Assembly (NCBI RefSeq): GCF_018139145.2
Contig: NC_059486.1
Coordinates: 5,022,001 to 5,086,000 of the forward strand
Length of the DNA: 64,000 bases
Direction: 5' to 3'
Origin: Gymnogyps californianus
Lineage: Eukaryota > Chordata > Aves > Accipitriformes > Cathartidae
The notes under the pieces are model-generated. The model searched no databases, was not told the origin of the DNA, and saw only the letters and a program-made list of their open reading frames with translations. Made by a program: the position numbers and the translations under genes. This document shows positions 51,442 to 64,000 of this stretch, piece by piece (the first letter of the stretch is position 1; the number at the start of each line of letters is the position of its first letter).

Positions 51442-54400
51442 GTAAGTAAAACTTTTACAGCATTTCTTCCATCCTACATCGATCTAAAGAAAAGAAACTT
51501 CCATTTACAATATTGCTTACACAATTGGTCAATTGTTTCTGATTTGGAACCCTTCGTTGAATTAAGGACTGTAGAAATATGATTTTGTGTTTTCTTTGTT
51601 CTATCTAGTGAGATTGTGTATCCAGATCTGTTCTACAATCCAAGTTTTTTCCTTCCTGGCAATGTGTCTCTTGACGCTTGTTGTGCTTTCTCTTTCTTTT
51701 TTAGGTTTTAAGGTTTGCTTCTGCTTATGCTCTCCTCTAGAACATGTCAGAGTGGAGGGAAACTTGTATTGTATTGCAGTCTATTATCCTAGGGATCCGT
51801 GAAACATGTGGCAGGAATTTTTGTCCCCAAACTTCATATTTATCTGTTTTAGCATCCTCTGGTGAACATGCCATCAGTAATCTAGATGATGGAAAAGAGC
51901 AAGAGGGCTATGGAGAAAAAGAGAATAATAGGAATTAGAAAATAGGGGAGTGAGGAAATGCAAAGGAGGGAAATTGTAACAGCTGAGGTGAAAGGAGGGA
52001 AGAGGAGAGATTCTTTTAATGGGCAAGTGTATTAAGTAAGTGGTTGTGTTGCTGTGAAGTAGTGAAGGGAGCTGGTATTTTCCATATATCTTGAAACTAC
52101 GAAGCCTAAAGAAGTCCACAGTTCAGGCTTACCTCAATCTGTTGTTTTGCAGAAGTTGCCACGGCAGATTACTCTTTGCCCTCTGAATGGGAGCTGAGTG
52201 ATAATAGAGCAATTTAAGCTAAAAGATTGGCCTTTTGCTCTCATTCTCACATCTTCACGATAACTGATCCTTAGAAAGGTTATAAATTAAACAGGTTGGT
52301 ACTGTGGAGCTGGCCTCAGAGTTGGATTTCCATATATTTCAAAAGGATTAGTTAATTTGCTGTTGTTGTGCTTAACTACCATAATCAGAAATCCCAGGTA
52401 TGACACAGAGTTCTGGCAGCTCTAGCAGCTGAGAAACTCTTCCTATCAGATGACCCACAGTCCTATTCTGCAATACATGTTTGTAATGAGCCCGTCAAGG
52501 TGTTACGTAGGTCCTGAATTTACTATCTATCTTTTATTTCCAGCCTCTATCATGCCTAAGGATCTGGTCATGGGATTTCACCCCCTTTCAGTTGGAGTAT
52601 CTGCTTCCAGGCAAGACAGGTTCTCCATTTAAGCTTCCAGTGTGATCATGAGGCTGAAGCACCCTCTCCTGCTCTTGTGGTCCTGTCTTATTAGGGAGCA
52701 AAGCAATAGTCAAGAGATCCATACAGCAGCAGATTACCGGGGCCCCACTCAAACAGTGGCCCATCCCAGCTTCCCATCAACCCAATTATTCCAAATGGGT
52801 GTGGGGAATTGCCATGGAGCTGGGTCTCTGTGCCATGCAGGGTAAAAATCTGGTGCACAAGTTCCTCTAACCATTTCTCGTTTCCCCCATCTGCCCAGAA
52901 CAACTCTGATAGTGTCTGTCCCATGTACAAATGTGGCTCAGTTTTCTGTAGTATACAAACATGTCTTCTGCATTGTTGTCTTATGTCACTATATTCGGTA
53001 GGGCAGGATTTGCCCAGGTCTGATTTACTTGCCATATCTTATTCAGAATAGGCAGAACAGTCAAAGTCCTTGGAGGTTTCAGGTACTGTCAGAGGATGTC
53101 ACAGTAGGTTTTTCTGTACCATGCTACGGAACACCATGCCCAAATTATCTCCAGATGAACGAGCTCCAGAAGCAGAAAGGGAAGGGCTGTTCCATCCTGG
53201 ATCGTAGCTAACTTCTTTGTGCTGTGTAGAGATACGCATGCTTTGTGGAGCTAGCACAGGTCTCTCTTCCCGGAGGCATATTGTATATCCAAACATAGTC
53301 ATGTGTTGACAATCCATGCCATAGCCAGCTTGGAGATTTGCATTTTACTTCCTTGACTGCTGCCTTTGCAAACACTCCCTTGTGATCTTTGGGGCTTACT
53401 GAGATTTGATATAGAAGGATGGGTTTCTGCCCTGCCTGTAACAGACAGTCACACCTATCAGTTTAACTGGCAGCGATACTTACTGCCGCTTATCCTTGTA
53501 GAAGAGTGGCATCTTGTTTCTGGGGTAGTTATTTCATGTGCTGCTTCCTTGATGTGTTAAAATATTATCTAATGTTCATAATAATATAATTATTACAGTG
53601 CTTTCCGATGAACAATATAATACGTCAGGTCATGTAACTCCTGGCATGCTCTTTCTGGCACAGTGCCCACCACCATGTGATGATCAGATTCCCTTTGCAC
53701 ACCTCTGTACAAGTTCGTTACCATTTCTCTTTTCCTGTACATTTTCTGTGGTTTTTTTGTTGATTTCTTACCTTTTTTTGTGGCTAATCAACCACTTGCC
53801 AGACAAGGTCATGCTGCAAGGTGTTGATCTTCGGGATCAGGACACACGTGATCTTTGAGCCCAAAGGATTTCTGTTGCACAGGTGCCTCACATGTGCATG
53901 CTTCCTAAGCATGCAGTGCTTTGTGAGTAATGCCCACAGCAGCTTTCAGGGGCTTGCTAGCCACTACTGGTGCTGATATTGGTCATTATGCCAAAGAAAA
54001 TGGTCTAATAAAAATAAAATCTTGATGGAGAGTAATTGACTAAATTATGACAAGACAAAAAGGAATTAAGACCTGAATGCTTTTGAAGAAATCAGAAATT
54101 GTAAACTGGAATTTTTAAATGTGTTACAGCATTTTCTTTACATTAATTGTGCATAATTTCAGTAGTAAATATATGGGCATAGACTTACCAGGGGGAAGAG
54201 GAAGGAGAAGTATAACCTCCTCTTAGGACTGCATGGTGTAGGGGGTAAAGAGTATGTGCCACTGCCCTGACTCCCACGTTAACATTGCAGCTGGATTCAC
54301 TCGATTGGCATGTGTTCTGCCCATCGTTCCTGCATGACCTGTACATGGCTTTGGAGAGATAGCTTGTAATACAAAGGAAAGATTTACTCTATTCAGAGAA

Positions 54401-56218
54401 AAGATAAAGATTAAACAGTGTCCATAAAAGAGTATAAATGGAGAAACAAGGAAATATTGGAAGGCAATAATCTAATTGAGAGGGAGGAGCAGCGAAGTTG
54501 GAAGGTAACTAACTCAGCAATTCGAAGAAGCTGATATATTGCTCAGGATGCTAAATAATTAACTATACATTTCTTTCTGGGGTCATTTTAGGACCATTAA
54601 TATTGAGTGATATGTAGGCTAAACTAAAGCCAAGAACAATAAAAGAAAGATCTGGGACATAAGCTGATTAGTGGTGTGAAAAGACAGGAAAAAAATATTA
54701 CCATAGAGAGAAGGGACAAAGGATATGGCCTAACAGCCACTGGGGATAAGAGCTAAAAGTCCTGGTTCCCAGTTCCAAACTAAAACCTATAAGAAATCAA
54801 ATCATCTCAAGCTGCTCCAGAGGCAGAGTTTTGGGATTGGGACCTCTGTTGTGATTCACACTCTGCTTCACAGTTGTTTTCTGCACATCAGGGCAGTAGG
54901 GTTGGAGGACCTCTTGCTGCAGAGGTCCGTACCTCTTCCTCATTCTCCAGAGTGAACTAAGGGTGAGATCATACCCTGCAGTCTCGGTTTCAGTTTCTCT
55001 AGAATGAAGACGGTTTCTTCATCCCACATCTCCCAGCTAGCCAGACTGCATAACTGCTTATTAGTATATCTGCCCTGCCTTACCTCAGCCTAGCTGTGGA
55101 CAAAAGCGGTGCAAGTGCCTGCTCTGTGATCACAGGCTCTGGTTGTCCCGCAGCCAGGCCTGTGGAACCTCTTGCTCCTCCAGCAAGCTGCCACCTAGCA
55201 CCTGCCCTGCAGCAATTGTCTGTGCAGGCTTCACCCCAGGGCACATGTAATGTTGTTTATCTTTGTTTCTCAGACCCTGCATGTGGGCAGTTCCTGCAGC
55301 ATTTTGCAGCTCCTAGGCTTGCTGAATGCCACTAGGACTTGTACTGTTAAATGAGGATAGTACTCCCTGTATAGAGCCCTTGTATAGGTGGTGTGGTATA
55401 CAGAAAGGAGGCATGCAGGTGGGACTGGAGATGAGCCCATGAACTGGATGCTCAGGAGCAAAGATAGGTACAGATGTAAACCTCTAATGAAAGCATAATT
55501 TACAGTAATGCATTACAAGTGCACTGGGCTAGATTATTCTGATTGCAAACTTGGATAAATAACATTGATGCAAATTATCTTTAAATCAGGAACTGATTTA
55601 ATGTGATTAAAATCCCAGAGTGTTACTCTGAAACCTGAACAATTCCTTTCTTATGCAAGAGCTAAAGGTCTCTTCTGTTAGCCAACTGATGTCAATTATT
55701 CGGTCAGGAACTTAAAAATAGAGATAATAGAAGATGTTTGCCTTTAATCACCATTTGTCCTGAACCAGCAAGACTAGCTATACCACATGTATGCAAGCAG
55801 TGAAGAAAAAGTAAGAGATTTATAGAGTAGCATTGAATAAAGAGAACCATGCCATCCCTGCCACATAGCAGCAAGTGTAACCTGAGCTTTAAGTAATTTG
55901 TTATTAAGCTATCTCTCAGTATGTAAGCACGGAGTAGTGAGGTGACTCCGTGTCTAGCTAAAATGATCCATTGAAAAAGACCTGGACATTCCTTGAGAAC
56001 CGTTACAACTCTTGTACTGAAAGTAGCACAGCACTGAGAGGAGACTGGCAGTAGTAATAAAATGGCCTCTATTTTCTTTTTGATTTTTTTTTTTTTTTTG
56101 GTGTGTGTGCAGTACTATAAGGGGGGAGTTGTGTATTTCAGTACCTGCATCATGAATGTGTAATATGCCATCATCATGAATTTAAACATTGCTTAATCTA
56201 TCATTTTTTCTTTCATAG
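51442..56218 (+). other. SLC5A1-like: Intron 5 (phase 0), about 4.8 kb
   Basis: GTAAGT...TTTCATAG. A slightly GC-richer part at 52640-53340 has a minus-strand frame open from 53317 to 52691 with only two stops (at 53099 and 53039). No domain is recognised, so it is noted only as a curiosity. A T-run precedes GTGTGTGTGCAG near 56085-56112. No named repeat is seen. Confidence 0.8.
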
Positions 56219-56324
56219 GCAGACATATTCTCTGGAGCTGTATTTATACAGCTGGCCATAGGGCTGAATCTTTATTTGGCCATAATTATCCTGCTTGCTA
56301 TTACTGCTCTTTACACAATCACAG
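56219..56324 (+). CDS. SLC5A1-like: Sodium/glucose cotransporter, coding exon 6
   Basis: Residues 144-178 plus the first base of Gly179 give [20 protein letters not shown] and then the helix [15 protein letters not shown]. The ALYTITGG run completed by exon 7 forms the first sodium:solute-symporter family signature (ending G-G-L-x-A). ADIFSGA is identical to mammalian SGLT1. The exon is 106 bases, entering at phase 0 and leaving at phase 1, with acceptor TTCATAG and donor GTGAGT. Confidence 0.95.
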
Positions 56325-56556
56325 GTGAGTTTGCAGAGCAGTCTGATTAAATTAAAGAAGTTAGGGGAGCCAGAAAAAAGAGAAGAGGGGAGGTGGGTAA
56401 GAGGGGAGAAATGAAAACCTGAAAGGGGAGTGATTTACAGTGGTCTTTGTTTGAAAGAGAGAGGTGGTTTGAAAAGTGAAAAAAAAAAAAAAAGATTTCT
56501 ACTGGGGCATTTGCACAGGGGCTAACCTGTTTGTCTTGACTTTTCTTTGCCATTAG
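56325..56556 (+). other. SLC5A1-like: Intron 6 (phase 1)
   Basis: 232 bases, GTGAGT...CATTAG, purine-rich with an A-run near 56480. No element recognised. Confidence 0.9.
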
Positions 56557-56637
56557 GTGGCCTTGCAGCTGTGATTTACACAGACACCTTACAAACATTT
56601 ATCATGGTAGTGGGATCCTTTATTCTTATGGGATTTG
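56557..56637 (+). CDS. SLC5A1-like: Sodium/glucose cotransporter, coding exon 7
   Basis: The exon completes Gly179 and encodes residues 180-205 ([26 protein letters not shown]) plus the first base of Ala206. [14 protein letters not shown] is a hallmark of glucose-type SLC5 members. [10 protein letters not shown] matches human SGLT3 more closely than human SGLT1 (GSLILTGFAF). The exon is 81 bases, phase 1 on both sides, with acceptor CATTAG and donor GTAAGT. Confidence 0.95.
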
Positions 56638-57752
56638 GTAAGTAAATCAGATGAATTAAACTGGAATGTTCAACCACAAATTCCACAGTGGCTATGGAAA
56701 TGGATCCTGCAGTGTGGAGCCCTGTTATCTTAACCAGCAGATTTCAGTTCATATACCTATTTATCAGGGGTGAAAATAGGTATGCTGCCAAGCCTTCTAG
56801 TCATTGAGACCACTCCATCTCCAAAGCACAGGTGAATGTGTAAGGTAATATATAGCATCCCATGACAGAACAGGACTTGTGATGGCTAATGAGGTAAAAG
56901 CAGAGTCGTTTGCAGGTGATGATGATACTCTTGAGAAGTTCAGAGAGCATCTTGTTTCAAGAAGATTATAATTTCATAGATATTCAGATGCTAATGCATG
57001 AAATTTCTGATTCAAAGCGAAGAGCTGTTGGTCACGTTGCATATTTTTTCCTTGTTTCTAGCTGCTAGCTTGTGTTAAAACAACCCAAACATATTAACAT
57101 TTTAAATAAGCCTTGTAGTTGATCTACGGATGTCATGCTGGACATGCTTTTGCCAGCTGGACAAAAGATACAAACTGAACGTTTATGAATAGGACAATGT
57201 GTGTGTCCAGAAGACCATATGCATTTTAAAACAGAAATCATGCTGTTAAACAGAATTAATAGGAACAGATCATAAGAAAGAAAGAAGTAGTGATAAGATT
57301 CTGTGAATTTGTAGTGTCCTTTCCTTATCCTTCTAGTTACTCAGCACTTGGTTTACCTCTGGCTAAGTCTTTCACTGAAATGAAAATATTCTACCATTGT
57401 TACAACAGAAATAACTTCAGACTGACCTAACCTGGTAAGACCCTGCCTTAGGTTCTCCCTAGGTTAACAGTGTGTGGAAATAATGTATCTTCATTTCACT
57501 TCTTGGCAAGGCATGTGTGAGAGATGTGGAGCCTAAACCAACATTTGCAAGCTATACAGAAATCTAAATAGAAAGGTCACTTTGGTACTTAAATTGTGTG
57601 AATACTCACAAAGCACTGCATATTCTTTTCTGAAAATGTTGATGTATACTGGCTAGGGTTTTTCTAAGGAGGTTTTTCTCCTAACATTCTCTAGCTCTAT
57701 TGGAGATTTCAGTATTAAATACTTGATCGCTACTTTTATTTTCTGTTTTCAG
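56638..57752 (+). other. SLC5A1-like: Intron 7 (phase 1)
   Basis: 1115 bases, GTAAGT...TTTTCAG. No element recognised. Confidence 0.9.
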
Positions 57753-57973
57753 CATTTGCTGAAGTAGGAGGGTATGATACTTTCATGCGGAAGTACATGG
57801 AAGCAATTCCATCCAATATCTCCTATGGGAATACTACGATTAATGCAGAATGCTACACTCCTCGGAAAGATTCCTTTCACATCTTCCGAGATGCCGTCAC
57901 TGGAGATCTGCCGTGGCCAGGGCTCGTCTTTGGTTTGACCATCATTGCTTTGTGGTACTGGTGCACGGATCAG
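57753..57973 (+). CDS. SLC5A1-like: Sodium/glucose cotransporter, coding exon 8
   Basis: The exon completes Ala206 and encodes residues 207-279: the large extracellular loop, then the helix that lines the sugar pocket. N232 in GNTT aligns with the single N-glycosylation site of human SGLT1 (N248). An extra sequon, NIS, occurs at N227. C239 aligns with the conserved loop cysteine (human C255). [17 protein letters not shown] (from about 245) is family-specific, and DAVTGD is the SGLT3 form. LWYWCTDQ at the end supplies Y274 and W275 (human Y290 and W291), which contact sugar. The exon is 221 bases, entering at phase 1 and leaving at phase 0, with acceptor TTTTCAG and donor GTAATG. Confidence 0.95.
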
Positions 57974-58917
57974 GTAATGTGGAAGGCATATGCCTTGGAA
58001 ATGCCGAACACAAAACTCTGCAGTCTAGTGGGACCTAGGGGTACTCTTCCTTCACTGTAATTCAAAACTGGGTCACAGAAATGGCAGTTATTTCAAGACT
58101 GGTCAGTGACTTTTCAGTTTCTGGTTTCTAAACTCCTCCCACATGTGAGAAAATGGAACGGGTGTTCTTTCAATTCTTCTTATACACTGTGCCCAGCAGA
58201 CGCTGTGTATAATTCCTTTCTCATTTTTCATGTGTGATCATGTGTAAAAACACAGAGGGGTTGTAATATGAACATTTACTTAGGAAACCATGTATCAAAT
58301 GGTCCTTGTTAGACTGGGTCTAGATATGATTCCCCATTCAGTAATATGAGTTTGTTTCCTATTTGTGTGGCTTTCATCTTTGCATGCACAATCTTGGGAG
58401 GATGTTCTTTCTATGTCAGGTCTTTCACTCTGGAGACTCTTCCCCAGTCCTCCTTCCTTCTCCCTAAAACCTACCGTCCAGTTTCCCTGAGAGATCACAC
58501 TGACATGAGTAGAGGAAAGTGTGCTCCTGCAATGGCAACATGAGATTGTGTTCAAACTCTAACAAGTGATTTATCTGCATTCTGAATTGTGAGAAAGATA
58601 ATCTTCACAATTTGTAAACAAATGAAAAAAACCAAACCAATATAACTGTATCTATTGGTCATGTAAATATTTTATTCCTTTTTGGCTTTTTAGTCTATCT
58701 GCTTTAAGAATATCTCGTGAGAAAGAGTCTTACCTCTTAAACATACACTGGATAAATGTTATTTTCCTTTACTTATTTATTTTACTTATTACGGTAAATA
58801 GGCTCTTTCACTATCACAGAGGTTAAGCAGTACCTTGTATCCGGAACTTGGCATGATGTGTTCATGGAAATGCTATTCTTGGTCGAGTCATGCATGCTTG
58901 CCGTGTCTCATTGAAAG
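57974..58917 (+). other. SLC5A1-like: Intron 8 (phase 0)
   Basis: 944 bases, GTAATG...CATTGAAAG. The acceptor has a weak pyrimidine tract (CCGTGTCTCATTGAAAG). No element recognised. Confidence 0.85.
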
Positions 58918-59053
58918 GTTATTGTCCAAAGATGTCTCTCTGGCAAGAACATGTCCCATGTGAAGGCTGGTTGTATCATGTGTGGATACCTGAAACTCTT
59001 GCCCATGTTTATTATAGTGATGCCTGGAATGATCAGCCGAATTTTGTATACAG
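58918..59053 (+). CDS. SLC5A1-like: Sodium/glucose cotransporter, coding exon 9
   Basis: Residues 280-324 plus the first base of Asp325 begin [20 protein letters not shown] and continue [20 protein letters not shown], then RILYT. K305 in GYLKL corresponds to human K321, a sugar contact. VQRCL and [11 protein letters not shown] are near-invariant in the clade. [15 protein letters not shown] resembles SGLT3 (KAACIMCAYLKLLPM) a little more than human SGLT1. The exon is 136 bases, entering at phase 0 and leaving at phase 1, with donor GTATGC. The acceptor is weak, but the exact in-frame fit to both neighbours secures the boundary. Confidence 0.93.
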
Positions 59054-59843
59054 GTATGCCTATGTATACAGAAATGCAAATTTCTTCTTGCTGCCTATCT
59101 TTCACTGCCAATCTCTCTCAATTTCCTATTCTCTGTCCCTTCCAAAATACCTGTTAGATTGTCATCTTGTCATCCAAATTGTCCAGGCACATGTATGCAC
59201 AAAAACTAACTACACTGTAAGAAGCCACAGGTCTTCCTCTTTTCCCTGATCCCAGGTTTCTGCTAATGCTATTGCTGTCCATTTTAGGGGAGAGAAATTC
59301 CAGTGTCCCTCCCCAGTTGTCTGTTTGTTACAGCCCCACTCTGGCTGAACGAGTGGAAAATGCTGTCCAGGACTGATAGTCTGCTGGCAATCAGAGGAAG
59401 AGAGTCATGAGTCACAGACAGTAATATTTTGGGCCATGGACAGTCCCGAGTGCAGTGTGGGGGAAATGACAATCTCCCCTCTCTCTAATCATCAGTGTGT
59501 TTAACAGCAGGCAGAGGAAAGATGTTCAGGTTGGAGGGAGGGGTCTTTGTGTTGCTCTGCTTCTTTTTCTACTTGCTCTCCTTGTGCTGCTCAGTCCTGG
59601 TCTGACAAATTAATGCTGATTTTTTTTTTTTTGACCTGCAGCACTGTTCAGTGTTCTTTTAGAGAGGAAAGGAAGGATAGAGGCTTAGAATCACCTTCAC
59701 CCCTGCCAGCAGACCAAGGGTGATATCAAGCATGTCTGTCCAGTGGTTCAACACAGAGATAAATTTTAGAAGGTCTACTAATTTGGGAGCAATCTGTTGT
59801 TTATATGACCTTGTCTAATCCTGTCTCGTTATCCTCTCCTCAG
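59054..59843 (+). other. SLC5A1-like: Intron 9 (phase 1)
   Basis: 790 bases, GTATGC...CTCCTCAG, with a T-run near 59620. No element recognised. Confidence 0.9.
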
Positions 59844-59951
59844 ATGTGGTGGCTTGTGTTGTGCCTGAAGTCTGCCAGCAGTACTGTGGCACCGCAGTTG
59901 GCTGTACAAATATCGCTTATCCAAAAATGGTAGTGGAGCTTATGCCAAATG
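59844..59951 (+). CDS. SLC5A1-like: Sodium/glucose cotransporter, coding exon 10
   Basis: The exon completes Asp325 and encodes residues 326-360 plus the first base of Gly361. It forms a cysteine-rich extracellular loop, [20 protein letters not shown], with C329, C335, C339 and C345, matching the four loop cysteines of human SGLT1. [14 protein letters not shown] then leads into the next helix. CTNIAYP is the SGLT1 form; DVVACVVP is nearer to human SGLT3 (DMVACVVP). The exon is 108 bases, phase 1 on both sides, with acceptor CCTCAG and donor GTAAGA. Confidence 0.95.
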
Positions 59952-61845
<1,894 letters not shown>

Positions 61846-62014
61846 GGCATTTATGTTACTTTTAATTGGCATTAGCATTGCCTGGGTTCCTGTGGTGCAG
61901 TCAGCTCAAAGTGGGCAGCTCTTCGATTATATTCAGTCAATTACTAGCTACCTGGGACCTCCCATTGCTGCTGTCTTCCTGCTTGCCGTCTTCTGCAAGC
62001 GGGTCAACGAGCAG
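61846..62014 (+). CDS. SLC5A1-like: Sodium/glucose cotransporter, coding exon 12 (last in window)
   Basis: The exon completes Arg411 and encodes residues 412-467. F437, D438, Q441 and T444 in [15 protein letters not shown] align with human F453, D454, Q457 and T460. Q441 is the key point: human SGLT3 has Glu there and acts as a glucose sensor rather than an efficient transporter, whereas Gln is the transporting form. The exon ends ...[20 protein letters not shown] is the SGLT3-type wording, and it opens the second sodium:solute-symporter signature, which the next exon outside this window should complete. The exon is 169 bases, entering at phase 2 and leaving at phase 0, with acceptor TTTACAG and donor GTACGT. 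The remaining C-terminal helices lie beyond 64000. Confidence 0.95.
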
Positions 62015-64000
62015 GTACGTACAAATTAGGAAGCAGGTGTGCTGCATGTTCCTTTAGGCATTGGGAGAACTGCTTTTTTGTTTTGGTGCCTTTTATTAGC
62101 AACTTCTTCCTGTTCATTTTAATCCTACTACAGCCCAGGGATTCTGTGTTTCCATACCCCAGGGCCTGAGGTTTCAGAGATGAGTTTGAAAAAGTTCTTT
62201 GCTAATCTGATAAATAAACAGTCACTTAGGAATTCCTTGATAGCTCTGAAACTTAGGTTATCTATCACTTTGCCAAGAAGTGTGTCAAATGGATAATTTA
62301 TGGAGACATATTTGAAAGTAATTTTTTAGGATATTGGTCACCAAACTGCTTTACCAAACATTTCACCTTTCACCTTCCTCTTGACCACTGTATATTTTGT
62401 CAACAGTCTTTTAAGCAAACATGCTGTTGTTTCATGCATTGTTTCCCATTGCTTTTAGGACCCAGTCTGGGAATCACTGATTTTGATTTGTAGAGCAGTG
62501 AACTGAGAAATATTGTACTTAAGCCTTTGTAAGTAACTCAGAAGGCATGAGGTCTGTCACATGCTTTGATGGGACTGTAGGCCAGTCATGGTAACTGGGG
62601 CCTCAGACATTCTGAAAACTCAATACTCAGGAATTCAGTTTCTTTTCTGTAATACTAGGAATAACAATACTTGCCTATTGCTCAGGTTTGCTCCAAGGAG
62701 GATGAGTTCAATGAGAAAACCTAGAGAGAGAAGGTTTTTCAATATAGCTTGAACTTTTTTCTCACTATTTTCTCTCGAGACCAGTTCAGCGGTTATTTGT
62801 GTGTATATCTAAGAAAAGCCTGTTTTACACACAAGGGTTGTTCCATTTCCTATCCCAATATGGCTAAACCTCACAAACGGATTAAATCTTTGTGCCCTTC
62901 GTGGAAATCTATCATTGACTTTAGCTGGAATTTTACCTGAGTAAGAATTCAGTATAATCCTTGGGGGTTTGTGTATACTGCACACTTTAAATTCGGGTAA
63001 ATAGGAGAGACAACCATTAAAGCTTCTGAGAATTGGAGCCTTGCATAAGATAAACTCCAATATTGTAATTACTTATAAGATTTATCAACATTTCTTGCTC
63101 AGAATCATTCTTCTTTCTGCCAGAAATGGAATTAACTATGTTGTCCTACTCCAAAACCTTTTTGTAACTTTGACCACTGAATAATTAAAACTGTTTTGTT
63201 CTTAAACCCAGCATTAAACCCAGAATATTTTTTAATCAGGATTTATAGATTTGTGTTACCATCATTAGTTTTTTGACTTCACAAACTCAGAGAATGGTTG
63301 AGATTGGAAGGCACCTCTGGACTAGTCCAACCACCGCTACTCAAAAGCAGGGCTAACAAGAACAAGATGCTCAGGTCCTGTCCAGTTGGGTTTTGAATAT
63401 CTCCTGGGATGAAGACTCCACAATGTCTCTAGGCACCCTGTTCTAATGTTCAATCACCCTTACAGTAAAGCAAAAAAAAATTATGTTTAAACAGAATTTC
63501 CCATATTTCAATTTGTGCCCAGACTTACCTGTGCATCTTTTATACTTTGGGCTGGGGTAATATATACCTAGCAGCAAAACATCCACTGAAAGTATTGAGA
63601 ATTAACTTTTAACTAATTACTAAAAAGGTCATTAGGAGATAAACCAGACACATGTTTCAGGAGGAATGACACACACTTGCTAGCTGGTTCCATCATGCCA
63701 GAACTATCAGGGATTTAGCCCTCTAAGATAAAAAGATATGAGAACAACCCTTGGGATGTGTTGTCTGTGGCTAGAGCCTGTCCTGTATAAGGAGAGCATT
63801 GTGTGGAGATGGATGAACTTTGAGAATGAGCTGGATAAGGTGTTCTCCGTATTCTTTGTCTAAGCTGCTGGTCATTGCCGCTTTCAGTTGTATTAATACA
63901 CTGAACAGTGAATATGGTCACTAAAGTATCTGAGTTAAAACCATGTGCCAAAGGCAACGTAACACATGACTACCTCCATGTTTCCTCCAGCAACTATTCA
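62015..64000 (+). other. SLC5A1-like: Intron 12, continuing past the window end
   Basis: Starts with donor GTACGT. No sequence resembling the expected next exon (beginning GAFWGL in relatives) occurs before 64000, so the intron is at least 1986 bases. It includes a CR1 fragment at 63284-63540. The gene is therefore cut by the window end, not truncated by mutation. Confidence 0.85.
63284..63540 (-). mobile_element. Short CR1-type LINE 3'-end fragment, reverse orientation
   Basis: The + strand reads CAGAGAATGGTTGAGATTGG, then CTAGTCCAACCACCGCTACTC, CAGTTGGGTTTTGAATATCTCC and TTACAGTAAAGCAAAAAAAA. This is the usual reverse-complement order of a CR1 3' UTR. It is about 257 bases, diverged and inactive. 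Confidence 0.85.

Overview
The window looks like a piece of a bird genome. It is AT-rich and intron-rich. It carries decayed CR1-type LINE copies (CR1 is the main avian LINE) and several long terminal repeats of a type I associate with birds, beginning TGT(T/C) and ending ACA. Two of the LTRs have perfect 5-bp target-site duplications. There are no bacterial-style genes. The LTR type makes a neoavian bird my best guess, but the species cannot be read from the sequence.

The only gene I can support is on the + strand: the first 12 coding exons (37688-62014) of a sodium/glucose cotransporter in the SLC5A1 (SGLT1) / SLC5A4 (SGLT3) clade. All splice junctions are GT-AG, the phases join without a break, and the 12 exons give residues 1-467. 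The rest of the protein, probably about 180-200 residues including the end of the second sodium:solute-symporter signature, lies beyond base 64000. Human SGLT1 numbering is offset by exactly 16, because this protein has a shorter N-terminus. On that alignment every sugar-contact residue (N62, H67, E86, Y274, W275, K305, Q441) and the Na2-site residues (A60, I63, S373, S376, S377) are present. A working Na+/sugar cotransporter is therefore expected. Which paralogue it is remains open: the glutamine at the human-457 position is SGLT1-like, while several loop and terminal signatures are SGLT3-like.

Layout. 1-37350: about 37 kb with no gene I can support. It holds a small CpG-rich patch with an X-box-like palindrome (about 9530-9740), a 40-bp tandem array of X-box-like palindromes (14719-14838), an AT-rich low-complexity block (about 18340-18590), a perfect hairpin (22732-22768), an old minus-strand CR1 (about 25350-26525), a solo LTR (27305-27895) and another perfect hairpin (35451-35484). 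37375-37687: putative promoter and 5' UTR, with a TATA-like box and a 12/13 match to the HNF1 palindrome. 37688-64000: the cotransporter gene. Intron 3 holds a chimeric LTR whose 5' half is inverted (49029-49665) and an intact solo LTR ending 165 bp before exon 4 (50165-50760). Intron 10 keeps a scrap of LTR 3' end, and intron 12 holds a second CR1 fragment.

I found no CRISPR array, no bacterial system, no tRNA or rRNA gene, and no previously undescribed protein system. The most interesting points are the outer-gate substitutions in the transporter, the half-inverted LTR and the X-box-like arrays upstream.
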